A stretch of DNA of 7,936 bases from positions 1-7,936 of the forward strand of contig DAOVQH010000104.1 in the NCBI GenBank assembly GCA_030628755.1, given 5' to 3'. The notes under the pieces are model-generated. The model ran no database searches, was not told the origin of the DNA, and saw only the letters and a list, made by a program, of their open reading frames with translations. A program made the position numbers and the translations under genes. This document shows positions 1 through 6,328 of this stretch, in pieces. The first letter of the stretch is position 1; each line of letters starts with the position of its first letter. This stretch comes from Candidatus Cloacimonadota bacterium. GTDB lineage: Bacteria > Cloacimonadota > Cloacimonadia > Cloacimonadales > TCS61.

Positions 1-80
1 CTGAGGAGCTCTTTTTGTAAACATAAATTTCACGACATCTACTATTCCTAATTACCTTATTTATATATCTGTTACAATAG

Positions 81-108
81 TTGAGTTTATAAATTTTGGG
101 GGTATGCT
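81..108 (+). promoter_or_regulatory. Possible sigma70-like promoter for the rqcH-grpB-queC operon
   Basis: TTGAGT at 81-86 and TATGCT at 103-108 are separated by 16 bases, and each matches the sigma70 consensus at four of six positions. They lie about 115 bases before the first start codon, in an AT-rich stretch with no gene. No other convincing pair was seen in positions 1-222, and no operator, riboswitch or RNA gene was recognised there. If the organism is in the FCB group, its promoter consensus may differ, so this is tentative. Confidence 0.25.
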
Positions 109-222
109 AATATTATTATTTATGTAGGGAAATTTTATGTAAGTAAAACATGGATATCTTCTTTTTATGGACAAATTTTTCACAGTAATTTTCGTGTTCA
201 TTGCGTAAGATCAGAGGTAGGA

Positions 223-1668
223 ATGCAATATAGATTTTTAAAAAAGTGGGTTTATGAGAATCAAAATAAAAAGCTTTCTTTTGAGAAGATGGAGAAGTTT
301 GAAGGCCAGTATGCAATTTTTTTCAGAAAGCAGGAAGGGTTTCTTCAGATAAACTTAACTTCAGAAAACAGTTTCTGCTTTTTTACTGAAAAGGATATGC
401 TGCGCTTCGAATCTGATGCAGTGTTGAAAACCTTTAACAGCCATCTATCCAGTACAAAGCTGGAAAAAATTGAAATTTCCGATACCGACAGGATAACTTA
501 CCTGTTATTTTCCAAGATAGATATTTATAATCAGAAGGTTTCCTTCAAACTGATATTTGAATTTATTCCTCGATTTCAGAATATAATATTAACAAAAGGG
601 GAAGAGATAGTAGATTGCATCAGGAAGATAAGTTTTGCAGAAAACAGACACAGGCAGATCCTGCCCGGAACAGAATACACATCTCCACTTACAGGTTTTC
701 AAGTAAAACAAAATGGGATTCAATTTCCACTTTCAATATTTTCCAAAAAAGAAATTCGAGAATCATCTAGCAAACATCCCCTTTTTAATTCTATTAATGA
801 CCTTTTTGAAGAGATGTATTACAACTGGATATTCCGGGAAAGAAATGAGAACCGGAAACAAAAAGAAATTAATTCCATAAAAAAGAAAATAAACAGGAAA
901 CAGAATACAATAGTTAAACTGAAAACTGAGCTTTCGGATGCACAAAAAGAAAAAAAATGGAAGCAGCAGGCTGAACTTCTGAAAGCGAATTATGCAAAAA
1001 TCAAACCTGGAATGGATTCTATAACTTTACAAAATTATTATAAGGAAGGATATCCTGAGATTAAAATTCCTTTGAAAAAAGAAAAGAATACAAAACAGAA
1101 TATTGAATATCATTTCAAAAAATATCGGAAAGCACGTGACGGAAAGAAAAAGATAGCTGAGCGGATTGAGATTGTAAAGAATGACATTAAAGAGTTCGAA
1201 AAGCAAATAATTGAAATCGAGAAAAAAGAGATATTCTTATCAGGAAAAAAGAAAACAGGAAAGAAGAAAAAAGATAGTTTAGGGTTCAGAAGACTGGTGG
1301 TAAATAAGGATTGGGAAATTTGTATTGGAAGAACAAGCAAAGAAAATGACCTGCTTACAACTCGTTTAGCTAAACCACATGACTGGTGGTTTCATACACG
1401 GATTTTTCATGGAACTCATATTGTCCTTAGAAATTTACAGAAGAAAGAATTACCTAAAAACTTAAAATTGCTTTGCTGCAGTTTGGCTGCATATTACAGC
1501 AAAGCAAAGAAGTCTTCCAATGTGCCAGTGGATTTTACTCAAATTCGTTATGTTCGCAAACCGCATGGTTCTGCTGTGGGATATGTGACTTATACAAATC
1601 AGAAGACACTGTTTGTTGATCCTATAAGTATAAGAGATGCAGCAAAATTTATAAGTCGGTTATTATGA
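223..1668 (+). CDS. rqcH: RqcH/NFACT-family ribosome quality control protein (compact form)
   Basis: This 481-aa protein is an NFACT (Rqc2/RqcH/Tae2, FbpA-like) family member. Known family members bind obstructed large ribosomal subunits carrying peptidyl-tRNA and direct C-terminal alanine tailing that marks stalled peptides for degradation. Visible parts are an NFACT-N region (about 1-152) with the conserved Asp89-Arg90 pair and the RQILPG motif at 144-149; a lysine/glutamate-rich coiled coil (about 203-340) interrupted by the typical AELLKANYAKIKPGM segment (250-264); and an NFACT-R (DUF814) domain (about 352-470) with DWWFHT (387-392), LAAYYSKAK (421-429) and YTNQKTLFVDP (457-467). RqcH is usually near 570 aa. 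The missing length falls between NFACT-N and the coiled coil, where the helix-hairpin-helix domain is expected. GAGG at 214-217, five bases before the ATG, supports the start. The gene overlaps the next one by ATGA. Confidence 0.9.
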   Translation: MQYRFLKKWVYENQNKKLSFEKMEKFEGQYAIFFRKQEGFLQINLTSENSFCFFTEKDMLRFESDAVLKTFNSHLSSTKLEKIEISDTDRITYLLFSKIDIYNQKVSFKLIFEFIPRFQNIILTKGEEIVDCIRKISFAENRHRQILPGTEYTSPLTGFQVKQNGIQFPLSIFSKKEIRESSSKHPLFNSINDLFEEMYYNWIFRERNENRKQKEINSIKKKINRKQNTIVKLKTELSDAQKEKKWKQQAELLKANYAKIKPGMDSITLQNYYKEGYPEIKIPLKKEKNTKQNIEYHFKKYRKARDGKKKIAERIEIVKNDIKEFEKQIIEIEKKEIFLSGKKKTGKKKKDSLGFRRLVVNKDWEICIGRTSKENDLLTTRLAKPHDWWFHTRIFHGTHIVLRNLQKKELPKNLKLLCCSLAAYYSKAKKSSNVPVDFTQIRYVRKPHGSAVGYVTYTNQKTLFVDPISIRDAAKFISRLL

Positions 1669-2198
1669 GAGAAATTGGACTTAAACGTGGAATTGTTAAA
1701 CTCTCTGAATATCAGAAAGGATGGGTTTCACTTTATAAAGCAGAACATCAAAAGTTGAAATCTGCTTTAAATGATTTCGTTTCTGATATACAACACATAG
1801 GAAGCACTTCTGTGCCTGGGCTATGTGCAAAACCAATAATTGATATCCTGATTGGTGTCAAAACTCTTGAAAACTATGTTGAATATATCGATATTTTGAA
1901 GATAATTGGGTATGAATTCCGTGAATATGCAAGTGAGCCCAAAAGAAAATTCTTTTCAAAAGGAAATAATAATTTCAGAACACATCACCTGCATATCGTT
2001 GAGATCGATACCGAGGAGTGGAATAAACATATTATTTTCCGGGATTATTTGATCGATCATAAAGAAACAGCTGATAAATATGCCAACCTAAAGTATGAAA
2101 TGGCGAAGAAATTTCCGGAAGATCGAGATGAATATGCTGCTGCGAAATCAAAATTTATAAATATGATTGTAGGTAAAGCAAAAAAAGAGGTTTTATGA
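1665..2198 (+). CDS. GrpB/UPF0157 family protein (nucleotidyltransferase-fold)
   Basis: This 177-aa protein belongs to the GrpB (UPF0157) family, whose members adopt a nucleotidyltransferase-like fold but mostly lack an assigned reaction. The diagnostic segment is IGSTSVPGLCAKPIIDIL at 45-62, containing the Gly-Ser pair and an acidic residue (Asp60) typical of such folds. A histidine-rich strand, THHLHIVEID (106-115), follows and is also typical, as is the WNKHIIFRDYL segment (119-129). Length matches the family. The ATG overlaps the stop codon of the upstream NFACT gene as ATGA and has no clear ribosome binding site, which suggests translational coupling. Its own stop overlaps the queC start in the same way. 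A direct role in ribosome rescue or queuosine synthesis is not established. The family call is secure; the substrate is unknown. Confidence 0.88.
   Translation: MREIGLKRGIVKLSEYQKGWVSLYKAEHQKLKSALNDFVSDIQHIGSTSVPGLCAKPIIDILIGVKTLENYVEYIDILKIIGYEFREYASEPKRKFFSKGNNNFRTHHLHIVEIDTEEWNKHIIFRDYLIDHKETADKYANLKYEMAKKFPEDRDEYAAAKSKFINMIVGKAKKEVL
2186..2190 (+). promoter_or_regulatory. Ribosome binding site for queC
   Basis: AGAGG lies four bases before the ATG at 2195, inside the last codons of the upstream gene. It supports the start that overlaps the upstream stop by ATGA. Confidence 0.6.
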
Positions 2199-2878
2199 AT
2201 AAAGCAATAGTGCTTGTAAGTGGTGGGATGGACAGTCTTGTTACTGCTGCCATCGCCAAAAGAGAGTGTGAAAAAATTTATTTTCTACATCTGAATTATG
2301 GTCAGAAAACAGCAAAAAAGGAATTGGATGTTTTTCAGAAAATAAAAGAATTTTATCAACCAGCAGATACTCTGGTAGTTGAAGTTAGTTATCTGAAGCA
2401 GATCGGGGGTTCCAGCCTGACTGATGAAAACATCCCTGTGAAAGATTATAATGGCTCGGAAGAAGTTCCAGATTCCTATGTTCCCTTCCGTAATGCTCAT
2501 CTTATTACGATAGCAACCAGCTGGGCTGAAGTTATCGGAGCAGATAAAATTTACATCGGAGCTATGGAAGAAGACAGTTCCGGCTACCCGGATTGCAGGG
2601 ATAGTTTTTATAAAAGCTTTGAAAAAACAATCGACCTTGGAACAAAAGAGGAAACAAAAATTGAAATCATTACTCCTATTATTCATAAAACAAAAGCTGA
2701 TATTATTCAAATTGGAAAAGAACTTGGAGTACCTTTTGAACTTAGCTGGAGCTGCTATAGAAATAATGATATTGCCTGTGGAAAGTGTGAAAGCTGTGTT
2801 CTGCGTATCAATGCCTTTAAAGAAACTGGTATTAAAGATCCGATTCCGTATGAGATCGAAATTGATTGGGAAGAATAG
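2195..2878 (+). CDS. queC: 7-cyano-7-deazaguanine synthase QueC
   Basis: QueC converts 7-carboxy-7-deazaguanine, ammonia and ATP to 7-cyano-7-deazaguanine (preQ0), a step in making queuosine for tRNA and, in some bacteria, 7-deazaguanine DNA modification. The 227-aa length is normal. The ATP-pyrophosphatase P-loop is SGGMDS at 9-14. VPFRN at 96-100 takes the place of the usual VPGRN. GAMEEDSSGYPDCR at 122-135 is the conserved substrate-side segment. Cys187, Cys195, Cys198 and Cys201 (C-x7-C-x2-C-x2-C) form the zinc site near the C-terminus. It is the last intact gene of the + strand operon. No queD, queE, queF or dpd-type gene is present in this window, so the fate of the preQ0 product cannot be read from context. 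A long open frame on the opposite strand over this gene is a coding shadow. Confidence 0.95.
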   Translation: MNKAIVLVSGGMDSLVTAAIAKRECEKIYFLHLNYGQKTAKKELDVFQKIKEFYQPADTLVVEVSYLKQIGGSSLTDENIPVKDYNGSEEVPDSYVPFRNAHLITIATSWAEVIGADKIYIGAMEEDSSGYPDCRDSFYKSFEKTIDLGTKEETKIEIITPIIHKTKADIIQIGKELGVPFELSWSCYRNNDIACGKCESCVLRINAFKETGIKDPIPYEIEIDWEE

Positions 2879-2906
2879 AACACGGATGACACCCGACTTC
2901 GCTTTG

Positions 2907-2922
2907 CTTCGACGTGGCAAGC
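2907..2922 (+). repeat. Imperfect direct repeat, copy 1
   Basis: CTTCGACGTGGCAAGC matches the word at 2980-2995 (CTTCGACGGGACAAGC) at 14 of 16 positions. The core ACGTGGCAAGC also resembles the reverse complement of 3394-3407 (ACGTGGCAGGCTCG). It seems to be one member of a small family of GC-rich intergenic words. Confidence 0.5.
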
Positions 2923-2979
2923 GGATAGGACGGATTTACACTGATAATAAAATTAACAACGAATCAGTCTCCGTTGAAA

Positions 2980-2995
2980 CTTCGACGGGACAAGC
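2980..2995 (+). repeat. Imperfect direct repeat, copy 2
   Basis: CTTCGACGGGACAAGC is the second copy of the word at 2907-2922, with two mismatches, 73 bases downstream in the same orientation. Confidence 0.5.
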
Positions 2996-3008
2996 AAAAC
3001 GAACAAAG

Positions 3009-3072
3009 GAAAATAAATTCTCTCGTTCCCATCGGGCAGCTGCCTGATGGGAATGCAAGAGATTTTATTTTC
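3009..3072. repeat. 64-bp imperfect inverted repeat with GC-rich core hairpin
   Basis: The core 3026-3053 is a 28-bp palindrome. TTCCCATC and GATGGGAA flank GGGCAGCTGCCT, with one G/T wobble in two 14-base arms and essentially no loop. Outside it the similarity continues: the left arm GAAAATAAATTCTCTCG (3009-3025) matches the reverse complement of the right outer arm (3054-3072), apart from a few mismatches and a two-base length difference. The right arm runs into the trmFO remnant's reading frame, so the left arm looks like an inverted copy of that junction. There is no T-run after the hairpin, so an ordinary terminator is unlikely. A REP- or MITE-like element is the likeliest class. Confidence 0.75.
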
Positions 3073-3148
3073 ATTGCAGGACAACTTGCTGGATAGGAAG
3101 GTTATGTGGAATCTATCTTGGTTGGATTGCTTGTTTCGCAAAATGTAA

Positions 3149-3167
3149 TGCGACCAGCCTGGTCGCA
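3149..3167. repeat. 19-bp palindrome A inside the trmFO remnant
   Basis: TGCGACCAGCCTGGTCGCA has perfect 9-base arms around a single central C. It lies in frame within the trmFO remnant, six bases before palindrome B, and shares the GACC(AG/TG)-centre-(CT/CA)GGTC design with it. It would form a strong hairpin or a dyad protein site. Confidence 0.85.
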
Positions 3168-3173
3168 ACCAAG

Positions 3174-3192
3174 CTCGACCTGGCAGGTCGAG
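3174..3192. repeat. 19-bp palindrome B inside the trmFO remnant
   Basis: CTCGACCTGGCAGGTCGAG has perfect 9-base arms around a single central G. It is separated from palindrome A by ACCAAG. The paired layout resembles REP doublets (BIMEs), though no REP-associated transposase is present in the window. Confidence 0.85.
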
Positions 3193-3381
3193 TTACTTCC
3201 TGAAACCACAATCTCCGGTCAACTTATGCGACACCTAACTACCGAGAACAAAAACTTCCAGCCTATGAATGCCAATTTTGGTTTGCTTCCACCTCTTGTT
3301 GAAAAGATCAAAGATAAAAAACTAAAGAAGGAAAAGTTGGCAGAGAGAGCGATAAAGGATTTGGGGAAGGTTTTGGAATAA

Positions 3382-3446
3382 GTTGTAATGTTTCGAGCCT
3401 GCCACGTTCTTTTTGCTTTTCTTCTTGCTTATTGTGGAGCTGCATG
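3382..3446. other. Convergent intergenic gap between the two gene sets
   Basis: This gap separates the + strand trmFO remnant from the stop codon of the - strand 591-aa gene. It contains TTCGAGCCTGCCACGT at 3392-3407, a degenerate relative of the nearby GC-rich words, and then a pyrimidine-rich run at about 3407-3430. No clear terminator hairpin was found for either direction. Confidence 0.5.
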
Positions 3447-5222
3447 TTAGGTGTTTTTGTTTTCATCTATATATTCACTAAATACATCTTGTATGTTTTT
3501 AAATGCTACAATCAATTTGTCATAAAGCTTATCTACAGAAAGTCCCCAACCAATACCTTTATTTTCTTTTTTATTAATCTCAAATATTAAAAGGGCTTCA
3601 TTGTACTTTTTAGTTAAATCGCCACTTGAGCTATGAGACTCTAATAATCTGATATTGTTTAGAGCAAAGATATAGCTCAAATTATCATTGTGATAATCAT
3701 CATTAAATTTTTCATTTATCGCACTCATATGTTTTTTAATATTTAATCCTGTATTAATTGATATTTCAACTAGTTGAACTAAAATTGCTAATAAAAGAAT
3801 AAAACTAAAATTATCTGTTATTATATCATTGCGGAATTTAATTTGTTTAAGGATTTTTCTTAAGTTTTTCTCTGAAATTTTCTCAACTAACTTATATAAT
3901 TTTTTAGCTCTGTTTTGAAAATCATCCTCAGAACAGTAAGGCTCTATTACATTTGAGATAGCCTGAAAATCTTCAAATGTATACCATCCATTATAGTCTA
4001 TCTCCTCGTTGGTTATTCCGATTAAATCTGCTTGGTCAAAATCTAAATCATTAATCTCACAGAATTTTTCTACAGAGTCGAACAAATCAAGAAATGAATA
4101 AACAAATTTTTTAGCTCTTCTACCAACATGATTTCTGCCAAATTGCTCCAAATCTTTTTGAGCATCTGCACGAGTAACAGAATAAGAGTTTATTTTTTTT
4201 ATTATATAATCAGGATTTCCTTCATATAGTTTTTTTAATTCCAGTTCAACAATATTTCGTGAAATTCTATCTGTTCTATCAATACTCCAACGATGTTCAT
4301 AATCTACACTACCTGATTCAGGCTCTACCTGATATTCATCTCTTTTTTCAAATTCTTTTAAAAATGTATCTTTTACAAATACTGTATTATATGAATTAGA
4401 CATAGCTTCTTCTTCTGTAATTGGTTTATCTATGTCTGGCCATTTTAACAACAACTCTTCAGGATTAGAAATTGGGCTTTTTTGAGGGGTCAATACTAAT
4501 TGTCTACCCCAAACTTGGCAATTGTAAGTATAATTTAAATGTTGAGCAGTCATTATCTTTATCCGATTAGCTCTAATCTTATAGCTTTCAAAATCTTTTC
4601 CATTTAAAATCTTTTGAATAAAATTATCTGGCTTTTCAATCCATCGCTCTTCCCAATAAAATGCAACAATTGATGCTTTTTTTAAAAATGCATAATCTTC
4701 CAAATAATCACGCCTAATTTTAACAAATGCATTAGTATGAAAATAACCTTTATCTTTTTCAATTTTATATTCTGAGCAGGGTCGATTTTCAATAACATTG
4801 TAAATTGGTTTAGATAAGTCATCCCAATTAACGCGTTCTCTTATATTTTGATTTGTTAATCCATAGGTCATAAGAAGTCTATTATCTGGTAAAAATATTG
4901 TCTTATTATGGTGTTGCCAAGAATTCACAATCGGCTCATATTTTTTACCATTTAATCCTTTGATATAAAAATCATTCTCGTATTTATCATCCTTTTCTAA
5001 TATTGGTAAGGGACCACAATTCTCTACTTTGTAACCGCATCTTTCGGTAGATCCCATCAATAAATCTAAATCTTCATTTGGAACTAATGCTGTACATAAA
5101 TATGTTGTTCCCCACAAGCCATTTTCAAATGAGGTTTCAATTTTTCCAATAACTACATATTCGTTATCATCATTGAATCTATTCCCAATGTATGAAAAAC
5201 AATTCGGAAATTGTGTTATCAT
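3447..5222 (-). CDS. Uncharacterised 591-aa protein with HEPN-like Rx4H motif
   Basis: I do not recognise this family with certainty. No signal peptide is present, so it is probably cytoplasmic. Residues 1 to about 300 look mixed alpha/beta with many aromatics and scattered Cys (for example Cys8, Cys62, Cys69). Residues from about 310 are largely helical and charged, with a hydrophobic helix FILLLAILVQLVEI (474-487) that is probably buried. Near the end, NNIRLLESHSSSGD contains an R-x4-H motif (Arg525-His530), followed by WGLSVDKLYDKLIVAF (559-574). That order (helix, RxxxxH, final helix) is what HEPN ribonuclease domains show, which is suggestive but not proof. The start at 5222 is preferred over the ATG at 5228 because AAGGA directly abuts the latter and sits six bases from the former. 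It is the last gene of the - strand set; its TAA lies within ACCTAAC. Confidence 0.8.
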   Translation of the reverse strand: MITQFPNCFSYIGNRFNDDNEYVVIGKIETSFENGLWGTTYLCTALVPNEDLDLLMGSTERCGYKVENCGPLPILEKDDKYENDFYIKGLNGKKYEPIVNSWQHHNKTIFLPDNRLLMTYGLTNQNIRERVNWDDLSKPIYNVIENRPCSEYKIEKDKGYFHTNAFVKIRRDYLEDYAFLKKASIVAFYWEERWIEKPDNFIQKILNGKDFESYKIRANRIKIMTAQHLNYTYNCQVWGRQLVLTPQKSPISNPEELLLKWPDIDKPITEEEAMSNSYNTVFVKDTFLKEFEKRDEYQVEPESGSVDYEHRWSIDRTDRISRNIVELELKKLYEGNPDYIIKKINSYSVTRADAQKDLEQFGRNHVGRRAKKFVYSFLDLFDSVEKFCEINDLDFDQADLIGITNEEIDYNGWYTFEDFQAISNVIEPYCSEDDFQNRAKKLYKLVEKISEKNLRKILKQIKFRNDIITDNFSFILLLAILVQLVEISINTGLNIKKHMSAINEKFNDDYHNDNLSYIFALNNIRLLESHSSSGDLTKKYNEALLIFEINKKENKGIGWGLSVDKLYDKLIVAFKNIQDVFSEYIDENKNT

Positions 5223-5228
5223 TTTCAT

Positions 5229-5233
5229 TCCTT
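5229..5233 (-). promoter_or_regulatory. Ribosome binding site deciding the 5222 start
   Basis: On the - strand the sequence reads AAGGAATGAAAATG. AAGGA touches the first ATG (5228) but stands six bases before the second (5222), so the second is the better start and the first two codons of the longer frame are probably not translated. Confidence 0.6.
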
Positions 5234-5248
5234 GTTATACATAATGCT

Positions 5249-6298
5249 TTATAATTTATTTTTTAAATCCTCATATGATTCCTTTGTATGTAACAAATTA
5301 GTATAAGACAAGATTATACTAAAATCTATATCACTATCTTCTGATAGCCTTAATTGGATCTCACAATTATTATCAATCCAAACACATCTAAAATCACTTT
5401 CATCAACTAAAACAGAAAGTTCATATTTTGTTTTATTACTAAAGTTATTAATATTTTCAGAATTATCTTCTTTAGGTAAACCATATTGACTAATTAGTTT
5501 TTTTTTCAATTGTAAAAAGTCATTAATTATTGAAGAAGAAGAAGAAATATTTGGATTAAAAAAATAAAAACCATACCTCAATCTATTTGCATCGAAAGAA
5601 TACATAATCTTACATGGCATACCCAATAATATGCAATTATAGGATAATATTTTTTTACTCTCAAGATGTAGTTTTAAGCTTTCAAGTTTTTTTACTTCAT
5701 TAATTTTCATGCCCCATTTTGAGTTCCGAAAACCATCTTTATTTTTGAATCCTATCGCCATAACAATTTGCTCTTCAGACTCTTTTTCTATTGGGGATCG
5801 AATGATATAATTATAATTTATTTGTAAATAACCACTATCCTGCACATAAATATATTCTAGAATTATATTAGTATTGTCATATTCCCATTTGCATTCGAAA
5901 TCGCAGTACCCTTTTATTATGATTTTTTTTCTATCCAATAAAAAAAGTTCAAAATCTACATTTTTAATGTTATTGTCTCCATATTTTTTGTTTAAAGATT
6001 TATACAGGTTATTTAAAAGTGAAAACTTTGAATTAATGTTATTTGATTCAAACATCAACAAATAACTTCCTTTAATGAGTTTGTTATTTTCAAAAATAAA
6101 ATTTACTATGAATTCATTATCAAATAAGTAATCTGTGCTTTCATAAGTATTTTTTATATCTGTTTTTTCTATTTTCACTTCATTTTCTTTAACTTCTTTA
6201 ATTGACATTCCCCAATCTGAATTTCTAAAATTTGATTCGCTAGCATAAATTTCAGAAAAAAACAAAATTAAAAATATTGCTACAATAATCTTTTTCAT
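5249..6298 (-). CDS. Exported protein with two tandem copies of one domain
   Basis: This 349-aa protein begins with a signal peptide (MKK, a hydrophobic stretch 4-14, likely cut after Ala19), so it should be periplasmic or secreted. The mature part is two copies of one domain about 166 residues apart. FRNSDWGMSIKEVK (24-37) matches FRNSKWGMKINEVK (190-203). A KKYG/SQYG step recurs at 104-107 and 270-273, and a CxW motif recurs at 136-138 and 304-306. Each copy seems to alternate beta strands with one helix before the YG. The FRxSxWGM opening is a theme of secreted hypothetical proteins, but I cannot give a function. GGAGG lies five bases before this ATG; the longer frame from a TTG at 6310 would have that site inside it. 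It follows the 115-aa gene by 30 bases and precedes the 591-aa gene by 26, so an operon is likely. Confidence 0.82.
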   Translation of the reverse strand: MKKIIVAIFLILFFSEIYASESNFRNSDWGMSIKEVKENEVKIEKTDIKNTYESTDYLFDNEFIVNFIFENNKLIKGSYLLMFESNNINSKFSLLNNLYKSLNKKYGDNNIKNVDFELFLLDRKKIIIKGYCDFECKWEYDNTNIILEYIYVQDSGYLQINYNYIIRSPIEKESEEQIVMAIGFKNKDGFRNSKWGMKINEVKKLESLKLHLESKKILSYNCILLGMPCKIMYSFDANRLRYGFYFFNPNISSSSSIINDFLQLKKKLISQYGLPKEDNSENINNFSNKTKYELSVLVDESDFRCVWIDNNCEIQLRLSEDSDIDFSIILSYTNLLHTKESYEDLKNKL

Positions 6299-6303
6299 AA
6301 TTA

Positions 6304-6308
6304 CCTCC
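6304..6308 (-). promoter_or_regulatory. Ribosome binding site deciding the 6298 start
   Basis: GGAGG on the - strand is five bases before ATG (6298-6296). It overlaps the in-frame TTG at 6310, which therefore cannot be the true start. Confidence 0.75.
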
Positions 6309-6328
6309 AAAATAATTAGTTATATATT

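Larger units (their letters stand above)
2879..3008 (+). other. Non-coding mosaic of degenerate GC-rich words after queC
   Basis: No gene is seen here. The stretch starts immediately after the queC stop with ACGGAT words (CACGGATGACAC, then GGACGGATTTACACTGAT), like a decayed intergenic repeat. It also contains two similar 16-base words at 2907-2922 and 2980-2995. The local composition is clearly richer in GC than the flanking genes. No rho-independent terminator with a T-run was found after queC. Confidence 0.5.
3061..3381 (+). pseudogene. trmFO: trmFO C-terminal remnant (broken)
   Basis: The frame from 3061 reads DFIFIAGQLAG, then TAG (3094-3096), then EGYVESILVGLL, and later LPETTISGQLMRHL and NFQPMNANFGLLPPL, ending with TAA at 3379-3381. 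These are the conserved C-terminal motifs of TrmFO, the folate- and FAD-dependent methyltransferase that forms 5-methyluridine at position 54 of tRNA. Only about the last 100 of the usual ~430-440 residues remain: the FAD-binding N-terminal part is absent and a stop codon interrupts the AGQxxGxEGYVES motif. Between SQNVM and LPET the frame runs through two 19-bp palindromes, adding roughly eight residues relative to typical TrmFO (MRPAWSQPSSTWQVE). A GTG at 3106 could formally start a 91-aa protein, but it would lack the active site. The remnant is best read as a gene fragment left by deletion or rearrangement. Confidence 0.8.

Noticed and set aside
116..316. 66-aa - strand frame at the left end
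   Set aside because: It overlaps the well-supported start of the NFACT gene and has no recognisable sequence.
2285..2920. 211-aa open frame on the - strand over queC
   Set aside because: It lies opposite a clear QueC with all catalytic and zinc motifs, and its translation is low-complexity and unlike any family; it is a coding shadow.
2619..3047. 142-aa + strand frame overlapping the end of queC
   Set aside because: It is an alternative frame inside queC that runs into the repeat-rich gap; it has no ribosome binding site and an unnatural lysine/leucine-rich composition.
3026..3053. Rho-independent terminator after queC
   Set aside because: The 28-bp palindrome is a strong hairpin but is not followed by a T-run and lies 150 bases past the stop inside a longer inverted repeat, so a repeat element is more likely.
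2879..3200. CRISPR array or tandem repeat array
   Set aside because: The repeated words differ in sequence and spacing, and there is no regular repeat-spacer pattern or cas gene.
3106..3381. Intact 91-aa gene starting at GTG 3106
   Set aside because: GGAAGG lies just upstream, but the product is only the TrmFO tail, the frame continues the TrmFO motif upstream across a TAG, and it would lack all cofactor-binding parts; a pseudogene explains it better.
3385..3452. Integron attC site at the end of the 591-aa gene
   Set aside because: The stop codon lies in ACCTAAC, which fits the attC R'' consensus RYYYAAC, as is common for cassettes. But no matching GTTRRRY partner or paired inner arms are found within the next 70 bases, and no similar site follows the other - strand genes.
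5533..5547. GAA/AGA trinucleotide run as a phase-variable tract
   Set aside because: Five AGA-type triplets encode a short serine run in the exported protein; changes in unit number would stay in frame, so it cannot switch the gene off.
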